From Nitrospirota bacterium (GTDB taxonomy: Bacteria > Nitrospirota > Nitrospiria > Nitrospirales > UBA8639), in the NCBI GenBank assembly GCA_003696975.1, contig RFGT01000121.1, forward strand, positions 1 to 34,710: DNA of 34,710 nucleotides, read 5' to 3'. The notes under the pieces were generated by a model, which searched no databases, was not told the DNA's origin, and worked only from the letters and a program-made list of their open reading frames with translations. Made by a program: the position numbers and the translations under genes. Positions 8,653-17,394 of the stretch are shown here, piece by piece (position 1 is the first letter of the stretch; each line of letters starts with the position of its first letter).

Positions 8653-10200
8653 TCAACATGTCTGGATCTTCTTCCCTTCCTGAGCTCGCCGTTCCAACTG
8701 CAGGGCCAACTTGTTCAGCGCGTTCAAATAGGCCTGAGCCGAGGCCACAATGATGTCCGTATCCGCTCCGTTTCCCGTGACGATCTCATCGTCTTGTTCC
8801 AGTCGAACCGAGACTTCCCCTTGGGCATCGGTGCCGCCCGTGATGGCTTTGACGGCATAGGCCAGCAGCCGGCTCTTGGTTTTGGTGATAGCGGCGATCG
8901 TGCGGTAAACCGCATCAACCGGGCCATCACCGGTTCCGGTCTCCTTCATCACTTGGCCGTTCACGTCCAATTCCACTGTGGCCGTGGGCACTTGCCGCAA
9001 CCCGCTTTGGACCTGCAAGCTCTTGAGGGTATACCGTTCCGGCACCCGGGTTGCTGTCTCCGAGACGATCGCTTCTAAGTCTTCCTCGAACATTTCCTTT
9101 TTCTGGTCCGCGAGTCGCTTGAACCGGTCAAAGGCGGCGTTGATTTCCTCGTCCGACAGAGAATAGCCCAATTTCGCCAGTTGTTCGCGAAATGCGTGGC
9201 GCCCGGAGAGTTTCCCCAGCACCAGACGGCTTTGGGTCAACCCGATGGATTCCGGCCGCATGATCTCATAGGTGCGCTTCTCCTTGAGTAAGCCGTCTTG
9301 ATGGATGCCCGAGGTATGGGCGAAGGCATTGGCCCCAACGATCGCTTTATTAGGCTGGACCACCATCCCTGTAATCTTGCTGACCAGCCGGCTCGTCTTG
9401 GAAATTTCTTCGGTTTGGATATTCGTATCCGCCTGGTAGAAATCCGCCCGCGTGCGCAGGCCCATGACGATTTCCTCCAGGGAAGCATTGCCGGCCCGCT
9501 CGCCAATGCCATTGATCGTGCATTCCACTTGTCCCGCACCAGCCAGAACCGCCGCTAAGGAGTTGGCCACGGCCAGCCCGAGATCGTTATGGCAATGCAC
9601 GGAGAGGATGGCCCGATCGCATCCTCGAACAGTCGTGCGAAGCGTCTGAATGATATGCCCGAATTCTTGAGGCGTCGTATAGCCCACGGTATCAGGAATA
9701 TTCACGGTCGTGGCCCCGGCCTCGATGACCGCCTCCACCACTTCGCACAGGTACGCCAGATCCGACCGCGTGGCGTCCATAGGCGAGAATTCCACATCAT
9801 CCACATAACCCCGGGCATGACGCACCATTTCCACCGCCCGCTTCAGGGCTTCGTCTCGGGTCATCCGAAACTGATACTTCAGGTGGATATCAGAGGTCGA
9901 GAGGAATGTATGGATGCGCGGGCGCGGCGCACCTTTCAGCGCTTCCCACGCACGGTCAATGTCCTCAACCCTGGCCCGAGCCAGACTGCACACAATCGGC
10001 CCTTCGACTTCTTGGCCAATCCGCCGCACCGCTTCAAAGTCACCCGGTGAACTATAGGCAAAGCCCGCTTCGATAATATCAACCCGCAACCGAGCCAGTT
10101 GTTTGGCGACGAGCACTTTTTCCTCGATATTCATGCTGGCCCCAGGAGATTGTTCGCCATCTCGAAGCGTGGTATCAAAGATGCGAATGATGCGTGCCAT
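8653..10200 (-). CDS. leuA: 2-isopropylmalate synthase
   Basis: LeuA condenses acetyl-CoA with 2-oxoisovalerate, the first committed step to leucine. The 515-residue protein has the catalytic N-terminus [13 protein letters not shown] (8-20), the metal-binding [13 protein letters not shown] (about 205), GIGERAGN, and a C-terminal regulatory domain (about 390-510, with [12 protein letters not shown]) that normally gives leucine feedback inhibition. The length matches the bacterial short LeuA form. GGGGAGG lies 7 nt before the ATG. Citramalate synthase is a related alternative, but position next to leuB and ilvBNC favours LeuA. Confidence 0.94.
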   Translation of the reverse strand: MARIIRIFDTTLRDGEQSPGASMNIEEKVLVAKQLARLRVDIIEAGFAYSSPGDFEAVRRIGQEVEGPIVCSLARARVEDIDRAWEALKGAPRPRIHTFLSTSDIHLKYQFRMTRDEALKRAVEMVRHARGYVDDVEFSPMDATRSDLAYLCEVVEAVIEAGATTVNIPDTVGYTTPQEFGHIIQTLRTTVRGCDRAILSVHCHNDLGLAVANSLAAVLAGAGQVECTINGIGERAGNASLEEIVMGLRTRADFYQADTNIQTEEISKTSRLVSKITGMVVQPNKAIVGANAFAHTSGIHQDGLLKEKRTYEIMRPESIGLTQSRLVLGKLSGRHAFREQLAKLGYSLSDEEINAAFDRFKRLADQKKEMFEEDLEAIVSETATRVPERYTLKSLQVQSGLRQVPTATVELDVNGQVMKETGTGDGPVDAVYRTIAAITKTKSRLLAYAVKAITGGTDAQGEVSVRLEQDDEIVTGNGADTDIIVASAQAYLNALNKLALQLERRAQEGKKIQTC

Positions 10201-10223
10201 ATAGCCACCTCCCCAACAACATA

Positions 10224-10241
10224 CCTTCTTTCCCGAGAAGG
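10224..10241 (-). other. Short hairpin upstream of leuA
   Basis: CCTTCT/AGAAGG forms a 6-bp stem with a 6-base loop, about 25 nt before the leuA start codon. No T-run follows, so it is not an intrinsic terminator. It could affect leuA translation or message ends. The rest of the 136-nt gap to pssA shows nothing I can assign. Confidence 0.3.
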
Positions 10242-10336
10242 ACGTTCACACCTGCTCACGATCCATTTTAGTGATGTATTGATCCCTCTCGCGCAACAAC
10301 GGCTCAGTTTTACACCAGGCGTTGAGTTTTTCTCCC

Positions 10337-11155
10337 TTATTCCTTCGTTCCTCCTGATGGTGAAGGCGTGTGACGTTCCATGCTCCCCCGTTGTTTGAGG
10401 AGCATCTTGTTTACAAGGACTCGCCCTTTGTCCACGACTCCGGAGAGCACATACGCAGCAAAGAGGCCGAACAACATGAGCTGAGGATAGGCGATCACCG
10501 CCACGAGGACGAGCACAGCCCAAACCAAGTACATAAAGTGGTGATGCCCCTGAAACTGAAGATGTTTCAGGCTCCAGTATTTCAGCGTACTGACCATCAA
10601 AAAAGAGAGCAAGAGACTGACCACCAGAACCACAAATGAGCGCACGCGCTCACTCATATGCGCCACGTATTGGTCGAAGATCAGCAACGTAGAGAGCAAT
10701 CCAGCGGCAGCGGGAATGGGAAGCCCGGTAAAGTACTTGCTCTCATTGGTACCGCTCATCACGTTGAAGCGAGCCAACCGGAGGGCTCCGCAGGCCACAT
10801 ACGCGAACATAACCGCCGCCCCGAACAGACCCGGTGACCCCAGCGCCCAGGTATAGACCAGCAGCCCAGGAGCGAGACCAAAGGCGATCAAGTCAGAGAG
10901 GGAATCGTACTCAACTCCGAATTTGCTCGAACTGTGCATGAGCCGAGCCGAAGTCCCGTCTAAGGTATCGAACACAATGGCGAGGAGAATCGCGATGGCG
11001 GCTGCCGTATAACGCTGGTGAACCACCAGCACAACCGAGGCCAGTCCACTAAACAGATTACCCGTGGTCAACAGATTGGGAATCAAATGCAAGCCCCGCC
11101 GGCGTTTTGGCTCTTTTAAGCGAGGGACTGAGACCTTCAGGAACCGTCCGCGCAT
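10337..11155 (-). CDS. pssA: CDP-diacylglycerol-serine O-phosphatidyltransferase
   Basis: PssA makes phosphatidylserine from CDP-diacylglycerol and serine at the inner membrane. The track ORF runs back through psd to 11353, but the true start is probably ATG at 11155, with GGAG 6 nt upstream and a 19-nt overlap with psd, giving 272 residues. The CDP-alcohol phosphatidyltransferase motif DG-x2-AR-x8-G-x3-D-x3-D is intact (DGTSAR ... FGVEYDSLSD). About eight hydrophobic segments follow, then a short basic tail. This is the membrane (type II, Bacillus-like) form, not the E. coli form. Its product feeds Psd. Confidence 0.92.
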   Translation of the reverse strand: MRGRFLKVSVPRLKEPKRRRGLHLIPNLLTTGNLFSGLASVVLVVHQRYTAAAIAILLAIVFDTLDGTSARLMHSSSKFGVEYDSLSDLIAFGLAPGLLVYTWALGSPGLFGAAVMFAYVACGALRLARFNVMSGTNESKYFTGLPIPAAAGLLSTLLIFDQYVAHMSERVRSFVVLVVSLLLSFLMVSTLKYWSLKHLQFQGHHHFMYLVWAVLVLVAVIAYPQLMLFGLFAAYVLSGVVDKGRVLVNKMLLKQRGSMERHTPSPSGGTKE

Positions 11156-11802
11156 GGCAACTCCGCAACAATGGTTTCGCCGCCCTTCACTCGCTGGCCA
11201 AGACGGACGAGGAGGCGGCTGTTCTTGGGCAGATAGGTATCCATTCTGGACCCAAATCGAATCAATCCAAAGCGCTCTCCTCGTTGAACTTGCTCTCCCG
11301 GCACCACCCAACATGCGATACGCCTGGCAACCAACCCGGCGACCTGCACGCACACCACCTTCTGGCGGCCAGGGGTCTCAATGTACAGCGCATTTTGTTC
11401 ATTCCGCATGGAGGCCTCAGGCCGATTGGCTGTGAGGAACTGCCCCGGCTGATACACCACGTCCATTACTCGGCCCGCGACAGGGAGCCGATTGATATGC
11501 ACGTCAAAGACATTCAGAAAGATGCTAATACGCAGGCTCGGCTCCTTCAAAAATGGCGGCTCTTCTTCCTCGACGATGGCAATGACTTTCCCATCGCTAG
11601 GAGCCACGACCACATGCTCGCCTTGAGGGGGCACACGAGCAGGATTCCGGAAAAACCAGGCGACAAACCCGGTCAAGACCCCGAAGACAAGGGAAAGCGC
11701 AGGCCAGCCTCCTACCGCAGCCAAAACGGTTGGGGCCGCCATCGCTCCAACAAATGGAATCCCTTCTCGTGCAATAGGGAGACCTGCCGCTCGATCAGCC
11801 AC
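11137..11802 (-). CDS. psd: Phosphatidylserine decarboxylase (short, pyruvoyl type)
   Basis: Psd converts phosphatidylserine to phosphatidylethanolamine. The 221-residue protein is the short form. It has the N-terminal IAREGIPF segment, hydrophobic anchors at 18-50, WFFRNPAR, the APSDGKV segment (Asp70), FLNVFDVHINRLP (His102) and the self-cleavage pair Gly-Ser at 184-185 in RFGSRMD. Cleavage there would create the pyruvoyl cofactor and a small alpha chain of about 37 residues. The start is GTG with no clear Shine-Dalgarno, so it is uncertain by a few codons. It lies 47 nt after ilvC and overlaps pssA. Confidence 0.93.
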   Translation of the reverse strand: MADRAAGLPIAREGIPFVGAMAAPTVLAAVGGWPALSLVFGVLTGFVAWFFRNPARVPPQGEHVVVAPSDGKVIAIVEEEEPPFLKEPSLRISIFLNVFDVHINRLPVAGRVMDVVYQPGQFLTANRPEASMRNEQNALYIETPGRQKVVCVQVAGLVARRIACWVVPGEQVQRGERFGLIRFGSRMDTYLPKNSRLLVRLGQRVKGGETIVAELPCADGS

Positions 11803-11849
11803 GTGTTTCGCCGATACCCCTCGGTAACGGAAGCATGACTTGGGGTTGC

Positions 11850-12863
11850 TCAGTTCTTGTCATGATCCACCAATCGATCGTGTTGCAGCCAGGGCATCAT
11901 GCTCCGGAGTCGCTTGCCGACTTCCTCGATGGGATGTTCTTCTCCTTTCCGCAGAAGCGCCCGATACACCGGTCTATTCGCCTGATTCTCCAGAACCCAT
12001 TCGCGAGCAAACTGCCCGCTCTGAATTTCCTGGAGAATTTGGCGCATAGTCCGCCGCGTCTCCTCGGTGATGATCCGCGGACCTCGGGTGACATCCCCAT
12101 ACTTGGCCGTAGTACTGATGGAATAGCGCATATTGGCAATGCCTCCCTGGTAGATGAGATCCACGATCAACTTTACTTCATGGAGGCATTCGAAGTACGC
12201 CATCTCCGGGGAATAGCCCGCTTCCACCAGGGTTTCATATCCGGCCTGGATCAACGCAGTCAGTCCGCCACACAGAACCACCTGCTCGCCGAACAGATCC
12301 GTCTCCGTTTCTTCGCGAAACGTGGTCTGGATAATACCTGCCCTCCCCCCGCCAATGGCGCAGGCATAGGCCAATCCCACCTGCGTGGTATCCTGACTCG
12401 GATCTTGATGAATGGCCAGCAACATGGGAACCCCGCTCCCTTTGGAGAACTCTGAGCGGACCAAATGCCCTGGCCCTTTTGGCGCGACCATGAAGACATT
12501 GATCTCCGGTTTCGGCTGGATTTGTCCAAAGTGGATATTGAATCCATGGCCAAAAGCCAAGTACGCACCAGACCGCAAGTGGGGGGCGATCTCCTGTCGA
12601 TAAATAGCCGGTTGCGCCTCATCGGGAGCCAAGAGCATGACTACATCCGATGCCCGGACTGCGTCAGAGACAGGCATCACCTTCAGCCCGCTGGCTTCGG
12701 CCTTTTTCCACGATGGTCCTTCCCGGACCCCGACCACCACGTCGGCCCCGCTGTCTCGAAGGTTGAGCGCGTGGGCGTGCCCCTGGCTTCCATAGCCAAT
12801 GATGGCAATTTTCTTGGAAAGGATGTGGTCCAACTGGGCATCTCGATCGTACAAGATATTCAT
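11850..12863 (-). CDS. ilvC: Ketol-acid reductoisomerase (class I)
   Basis: IlvC isomerises and reduces acetolactate or acetohydroxybutyrate with NAD(P)H and magnesium in valine, isoleucine and leucine synthesis. The 337-residue length is the class I form. Visible motifs are the nucleotide-binding [17 protein letters not shown] (about 23-39), [16 protein letters not shown], the metal-site segment DLFGEQ, and [20 protein letters not shown] and GAGG lie just upstream of the ATG. It is 90 nt downstream of ilvN. Confidence 0.97.
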   Translation of the reverse strand: MNILYDRDAQLDHILSKKIAIIGYGSQGHAHALNLRDSGADVVVGVREGPSWKKAEASGLKVMPVSDAVRASDVVMLLAPDEAQPAIYRQEIAPHLRSGAYLAFGHGFNIHFGQIQPKPEINVFMVAPKGPGHLVRSEFSKGSGVPMLLAIHQDPSQDTTQVGLAYACAIGGGRAGIIQTTFREETETDLFGEQVVLCGGLTALIQAGYETLVEAGYSPEMAYFECLHEVKLIVDLIYQGGIANMRYSISTTAKYGDVTRGPRIITEETRRTMRQILQEIQSGQFAREWVLENQANRPVYRALLRKGEEHPIEEVGKRLRSMMPWLQHDRLVDHDKN

Positions 12864-12953
12864 AATACCTCGCTCCTTCTTGTTGGGAAATCATGGGCGG
12901 TTGTTCTGCGCGGATGAAGCCGCATGGACATGGAGAATAGATGCAGAGGATTG

Positions 12954-13475
12954 TCACGTCGCCTTGGCCACCGGGCGGGCGTGACTGGATGCCGCACGCA
13001 CGGGTTCACGGGCGATGGCAATCCGCCCCGTGCGAACCAGCTCTTTGATGCCCAGTGGCTGCAGCAATTGAATAATGGCCTCGACCTTTTTGACATCACC
13101 CGTGACCTCAATGGTGTAAGAGGTGGGCGAGGAATCAACGACATTGGCGCGAAAGATATCGGCAATACGTAAGGCCTCAGCTCGATCCTCCGGCTTGGTA
13201 TGGACCTTGATAAGCGCTGTTTCGCGCTCGACAAAATCACTCTCATTGAGATCGACGACCTTGATGACGTCGATTACTTTGTTGAGCTGTTTCAAAATCT
13301 GCTCGATAATGCGATCGTCTCCGCTGGTCACCAGGGTCATCATAGACATCGAGGGATCCAGCGTCGGAGCCACTGACAGGCTTTCGATATTGAAGCCACG
13401 ACCACTGAACAACCCAGCCACCCGGGACAAGGCCCCTGACTTGTTTTCTAGCGTCACAGAAATGATGTGTTCCAT
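12954..13475 (-). CDS. ilvN: Acetolactate synthase small (regulatory) subunit
   Basis: IlvN binds the catalytic subunit, raises its activity and gives valine feedback control. The 173-residue protein has an N-terminal ACT domain (HIISVTLENKSGALSRVAGLFSGRGFNI-type start) and the C-terminal domain typical of the small subunit, ending in a short Ala/Arg-rich tail. It starts 16 nt after the ilvB stop, with AGGG 5-6 nt before the ATG, so the two subunits are made from one message. Confidence 0.96.
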   Translation of the reverse strand: MEHIISVTLENKSGALSRVAGLFSGRGFNIESLSVAPTLDPSMSMMTLVTSGDDRIIEQILKQLNKVIDVIKVVDLNESDFVERETALIKVHTKPEDRAEALRIADIFRANVVDSSPTSYTIEVTGDVKKVEAIIQLLQPLGIKELVRTGRIAIAREPVRAASSHARPVAKAT

Positions 13476-13491
13476 TGTGCCCTGACCCTGA

Positions 13492-15270
13492 TTACGCCGT
13501 CAAAATGCGATCTTTCCCTTCTTGCTGGCTTTTCAGGCCAACAGCTTGCCGTTCTCGCAGTTCCGGGGGATCTTGCAAGAGCATTTCATGGTTACATCCG
13601 CCAGCGGGAATCATGGGATAACAATTCTCGAATTGATCCACCGGCACATCCACAAACACGGGACGATCGATGGACAAAGCCTCGCGTATGCCATCATCGA
13701 CTTCGTTGGGGGTCTGGATTCGGAGCCCCACTGCGCCATAGGCTTCTGCCAATTTGACGAAATCGGGAAACTGATGGAGGTAACTGGCAGCATAGCGTCC
13801 TTCATAAAAGAGATCCTGCCATTGCCGGACCATCCCGTGAAACTGATTGCTGATGATGAACACCTTAACCGGCAATTTCTCCACAACCGCTGTGGCTAAC
13901 TCTTGGCTATTCATCTGAATACTCCCGTCTCCGGCGATACACAGCACCAGCCGGTTACGAAACGCAGCCTGAGCCCCTAGCGCGGCCGGAAACCCGAATC
14001 CCATAGTTCCCAACCCTCCAGAAGTCAACCAGGTCCTGGGAGAGGTTAGTTTGAAGAACTGAGCGGTCCACATCTGATGCTGGCCGACATCGGTTGCCAC
14101 AATCGGGTCACGATCCTTGGTGAGATGGTACAGCCGGTCAATCAGGTATTGAGGTTTAATGCGTCCATCTGCCGGCTGCTCGTATCGAAGCGGATGCTCA
14201 GCCTTCCAGGCGTTGATTTGATCCCACCATGGCTTGCGCAATTCTTTTTGATCGCCATTGACGGTGGTCCGCAACACATTGTTAAGCTCCCGGAGTACCC
14301 GCTTGCAATCCCCGACGATGGGAATATCCACATGGATATTTTTCCGAATGGACGTGGGATCAATGTCGATGTGGATAATCTTGGCATGAGGACAGAATTC
14401 GGAGACTTTGCCCGTCACTCGATCATCAAATCGGGCTCCCACGGCAATGACCAAATCGGAATAGTGGATCGCCATGTTTGCGGCATAGGTCCCATGCATC
14501 CCCAACATCCCCAGAGAGAGCGGATGATCACCGGGAAAGGCTCCTAGGGCCATCAAGGTCATATCCACGGGGATATGGCTCATCTCCGCCAGCTCCCGTA
14601 ACTCTTCGGAAGCCCCGGAGAAGATCACGCCTCCTCCCACATACAAGATAGGACGGCGTGATTTCATAATGGCCTCTGCGGCCTGCTTAATCTTCCATTT
14701 ACTTCCTTCATAGGTGGGATTATACCCACGGATGTATACCGAATCCGGATACTTGAAACTCGTTTTGTTCATGGATACGTCTTTGGGGATGTCGACCAGC
14801 ACCGGACCAGGCCGGCCGGTGGAAGCGATATAAAATGCCTCCTTGATCGTCTGTGCCAAGTCGTTGACGTCCTTCACTAAAAAATTGTACTTGGTACAGG
14901 GCCGACTCAATCCCACATTATCAGCCTCTTGAAACGCATCGTTTCCAATCAAAGCCGTGGGAACCTGCCCGGAAAAACAGACGATCGGCACCGAGTCCAT
15001 ATACGCATCTGCCAAGGCCGTAATGACATTGGTCATACCTGGACCCGAGGTAATCAAGGCCACCCCGGGCCGTCCTGTGGCTTTGGCATAGCCCTCGGCC
15101 ATGTGGCCGGCGCCTTGTTCATGTCGAGTCAAAATCAGTTGAATATCTTTCTGTTGATGCAGCACATCAAAAATTTTGAGAACCACCCCTCCTGGCAAAC
15201 CGAAGATGATTTTGACTCCCTCTCGCTTAAGTGATTCGACAAAAATTTCTGCGCCGCTGAGCTGCATCAT
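13492..15270 (-). CDS. ilvB: Acetolactate synthase large (catalytic) subunit
   Basis: This thiamine diphosphate enzyme makes acetolactate or acetohydroxybutyrate. The 592-residue protein is full length. The activating Glu is at 51 in RHEQGAGHMAEGYA. The central FAD-binding region follows, with the C-terminal thiamine diphosphate motif beginning GDGSIQMN. Two ATG codons in tandem (15270 and 15267) follow a GGGGGAG run; either could be used. It is the first gene of the ilvBNC message, behind a consensus-like promoter and a long leader. Confidence 0.96.
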   Translation of the reverse strand: MMQLSGAEIFVESLKREGVKIIFGLPGGVVLKIFDVLHQQKDIQLILTRHEQGAGHMAEGYAKATGRPGVALITSGPGMTNVITALADAYMDSVPIVCFSGQVPTALIGNDAFQEADNVGLSRPCTKYNFLVKDVNDLAQTIKEAFYIASTGRPGPVLVDIPKDVSMNKTSFKYPDSVYIRGYNPTYEGSKWKIKQAAEAIMKSRRPILYVGGGVIFSGASEELRELAEMSHIPVDMTLMALGAFPGDHPLSLGMLGMHGTYAANMAIHYSDLVIAVGARFDDRVTGKVSEFCPHAKIIHIDIDPTSIRKNIHVDIPIVGDCKRVLRELNNVLRTTVNGDQKELRKPWWDQINAWKAEHPLRYEQPADGRIKPQYLIDRLYHLTKDRDPIVATDVGQHQMWTAQFFKLTSPRTWLTSGGLGTMGFGFPAALGAQAAFRNRLVLCIAGDGSIQMNSQELATAVVEKLPVKVFIISNQFHGMVRQWQDLFYEGRYAASYLHQFPDFVKLAEAYGAVGLRIQTPNEVDDGIREALSIDRPVFVDVPVDQFENCYPMIPAGGCNHEMLLQDPPELRERQAVGLKSQQEGKDRILTA

Positions 15271-15454
15271 GCTCCCCCTTTATAAATAATGTTGTCTTTC
15301 AGAGACCATCCCTGCGAATGACTGTAATGATTTCCCCGGTGGTTGATTTGCTCAACTTTTAGTTTCTTCCGCTAGTTTCTTCCGCCATCGGGGAGACCTC
15401 TTTCTGCCCGTGTCACCTAAAAATATAGAATTTTTCGCGGGTTGTGTAGAGAAA
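15271..15454 (-). promoter_or_regulatory. Long ilvB 5' leader
   Basis: If transcription starts near 15454, ilvB has an untranslated leader of about 184 nt. It contains a GAGG-preceded nine-codon ORF (MAEETSGRN), which is not rich in branched-chain residues, and a perfect tandem 13-bp repeat. I see no classical leader peptide or T-box sequence and no intrinsic terminator. The length suggests post-initiation control, but the mechanism is open. Confidence 0.4.
15360..15385. repeat. Perfect 13-bp tandem duplication in ilvB leader
   Basis: TAGTTTCTTCCGC occurs twice head to tail (15360-15372 and 15373-15385). It lies within the transcribed ilvB leader and partly within the nine-codon ORF. It may be slippage or a duplicated protein-binding site. 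Confidence 0.8.
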
Positions 15455-15460
15455 TGTTTA

Positions 15461-15489
15461 ATCATAGACTTGCGGTTTCGTCAAGTCAA
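15461..15489 (-). promoter_or_regulatory. ilvB promoter (sigma70-like)
   Basis: On the minus strand TTGACT (15489-15484) and TATGAT (15466-15461) are separated by exactly 17 nt. Both hexamers are five of six to consensus. The likely start is near 15454. It would drive ilvB-ilvN-ilvC and perhaps genes further downstream. Confidence 0.72.
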
Positions 15490-15574
15490 TCAATTTCCTT
15501 TTCCTGGGGTCACTCCTTTTTGTTGGTTATGAACGACAGGCTGTGACGCGGCAGGTTTCACAAAGAAGCACTCC

Positions 15575-15604
15575 TGGTTCCCGTGTTGCGCATCTTGCTA
15601 TGAT
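15575..15604 (+). promoter_or_regulatory. Possible bioF promoter
   Basis: TATGAT at 15599-15604 is a good -10. The -35 region (TGGTTC at 15575-15580, 18-nt spacer) is weak. A start near 15611 would place the bioF Shine-Dalgarno a few bases downstream, which supports the 15632 start and excludes 15608 as the initiation codon. The rest of the interval 15490-15574 shows nothing I can assign. Confidence 0.4.
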
Positions 15605-15631
15605 TCCATGAGTCCGCGGAAGGTCATCTTC

Positions 15632-16834
15632 ATGCACACCCTGCACGCCCATATCACAAGGTCGCTTGCGGCACGAGAGGCTCAGCATCTTCGGCGCCAT
15701 CTCCACACACTCGACCGCTCAAGCGCGACTACAATCTCCGTTGCGGGACAGTCATTACTGTCCATGGCTTCCAACAATTATCTGGGGTTGGCGAATCATC
15801 CGGATGTCGTGCATGCCGCCCAGCAGGCATTGCTTGAATGGGGCGTGGGAGCCGGAGCGTCTCGGCTTATTTCGGGATCCTCCACATGCCATCACAGACT
15901 GGAAACAGCTCTGGCCCAATTCAAACGTATGGAAGCCAGCCTGGTGTTCAGTTCGGGATACATGACCAATGTCGGCATGATTCCCGCATTGATTGATCGC
16001 CACGGGCTCATTCTCGCCGATCGACTCTGTCATGCCAGCCTCTTGGATGGCTGTCGCTTGGCCAAAACCCCACTTCGGGTTTTCCATCACAACGATATGG
16101 ACCATCTGCGCAGGCTCCTGGCCAAGTATACGGCCAAACGCCCTGTCCTTGTCGTCACGGAAGGAGTCTTCAGCATGGACGGAGATCTCGCTCCTCTCCC
16201 CGAACTCCTGGAGTTGGTTGCCCAATATGACGCCACTCTCTATCTCGATGACGCTCACGGCACAGGAGTGATGGGCCCTCACGGGCGTGGAACACTTGAG
16301 CATTATCAAGCAGACAGGGGAAATGCCTCAACCTGGGCACAGGACGCTCTGGTTCAAATGGGAACCTTAAGCAAAGCGATCGGCGTAAGCGGTGGGTATA
16401 TCGTGGGGTCGCGCAATCTGATCGAGTATGCTCTCAATGCCGCTCGCTCATTTGTCTATTCCACGGCCCTTCCACCCGCCTTGGCCGCGGCTGCATACAC
16501 CGCACTCTCTCTTCTTGAGATGGAACCGGCGCGGCGGGCACGTCTCTGGGCAAACCGCGAGTATCTGTTTGCCGAGCTGACCGCTTTAGGGTTTCACCTA
16601 CCGCCCACGCAAAGCCCGATTCTTCCCATCGTTGTGCACACCCCGGAGCAGGCCATCCGTCTCGCTCAAGAGCTCTTCAAGCGAGGGATCTTCGCGCCCG
16701 CGATTCGCCCCCCCACGGTCCCCAAGCATCAATGCCGCTTGCGGTTGACTGTCACCGCCGACCACACGAGCGAGCAACTTCAGTACGTGGTGCAAGCGTT
16801 AAAGGACGCCGGCGAAGCTCTCAGACTTCTCTAA
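15632..16834 (+). CDS. bioF: 8-amino-7-oxononanoate synthase (BioF) or close alpha-oxoamine synthase
   Basis: BioF condenses pimeloyl-thioester with alanine, using pyridoxal phosphate, in biotin synthesis. I move the start from 15608 to ATG 15632, which has GGAAGG 8 nt upstream; the product has 400 residues. Visible motifs are SNNYLGLANHP, GAGASRLISGSS, DDAHGTGVMG and the cofactor lysine in GTLSKAIGVSGGY (about residue 248). No other biotin genes are in the window, so the related 2-amino-3-ketobutyrate CoA ligase remains possible, though the sequence style favours BioF. Its 3' end overlaps the convergent chelatase gene by 14 nt. Confidence 0.85.
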   Translation: MHTLHAHITRSLAAREAQHLRRHLHTLDRSSATTISVAGQSLLSMASNNYLGLANHPDVVHAAQQALLEWGVGAGASRLISGSSTCHHRLETALAQFKRMEASLVFSSGYMTNVGMIPALIDRHGLILADRLCHASLLDGCRLAKTPLRVFHHNDMDHLRRLLAKYTAKRPVLVVTEGVFSMDGDLAPLPELLELVAQYDATLYLDDAHGTGVMGPHGRGTLEHYQADRGNASTWAQDALVQMGTLSKAIGVSGGYIVGSRNLIEYALNAARSFVYSTALPPALAAAAYTALSLLEMEPARRARLWANREYLFAELTALGFHLPPTQSPILPIVVHTPEQAIRLAQELFKRGIFAPAIRPPTVPKHQCRLRLTVTADHTSEQLQYVVQALKDAGEALRLL

Positions 16835-17369
16835 CCAGAGACTCGCGTTCCCGATATTGGCTCTGAAAGTGTTGAATATGCTCAGCCAACATCCGGGCCA
16901 CGTGGGCCAGATCGAACGGCCACGCATAGGTTAAGGTTATGCCGGGATGTTGGGCCCGCAATTCAGCCAACTCCGCGGGGATTTCGAACTCCGCATGCGA
17001 CCCGCCTGGTGTATACATTGTCGAGACGACAATGATCTCCTGAACGCCTCGCGCAATCAACTGTTCAACCGCCTCTCGCAAGGTTGGAGTGCAGTATTCA
17101 TTGTACGCGAGACAAAATTGAGCTCCGTTCAGTAGCGGTTGGAGGTGGGCGGCGAGTGCCTCGAGCCCGGCTTGGTACGGATCGGTCTCCGGGGTACGCG
17201 GCCAGTGCCGAAGCTGCTGATCCAGCTCGCGTTCCTCTTGCGTGGCCGGTAATCCCGCCGCCTTTCGCTGCGTTTCTAATCGCTTGAGCTTCGCGACACG
17301 TTCGGAGGGATAATCTTTGGGAATCCCCCCATGCCCCACAAGAATAACTCCTAACGTCGAATGCTCCAT
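16821..17369 (-). CDS. CbiX/SirB-like sirohydrochlorin chelatase family protein
   Basis: CbiX-type chelatases insert cobalt or iron into sirohydrochlorin, for cobalamin or siroheme. The 182-residue protein has the N-terminal GVILVGHGG with the candidate metal-binding His at 13, and STMYTPGGSHAEFEIP with His at 125, both family hallmarks. Residues 20-65 form a charged insert that is longer than in minimal CbiX. AGAGAGG lies 8 nt before the ATG. The nearby nirA product needs siroheme, so an iron-inserting role is attractive, but the metal cannot be read from sequence. It overlaps the bioF end. Confidence 0.78.
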   Translation of the reverse strand: MEHSTLGVILVGHGGIPKDYPSERVAKLKRLETQRKAAGLPATQEERELDQQLRHWPRTPETDPYQAGLEALAAHLQPLLNGAQFCLAYNEYCTPTLREAVEQLIARGVQEIIVVSTMYTPGGSHAEFEIPAELAELRAQHPGITLTYAWPFDLAHVARMLAEHIQHFQSQYRERESLVREV

Positions 17370-17394
17370 TGTTTAGACCTCTCTGTGTGTATGG

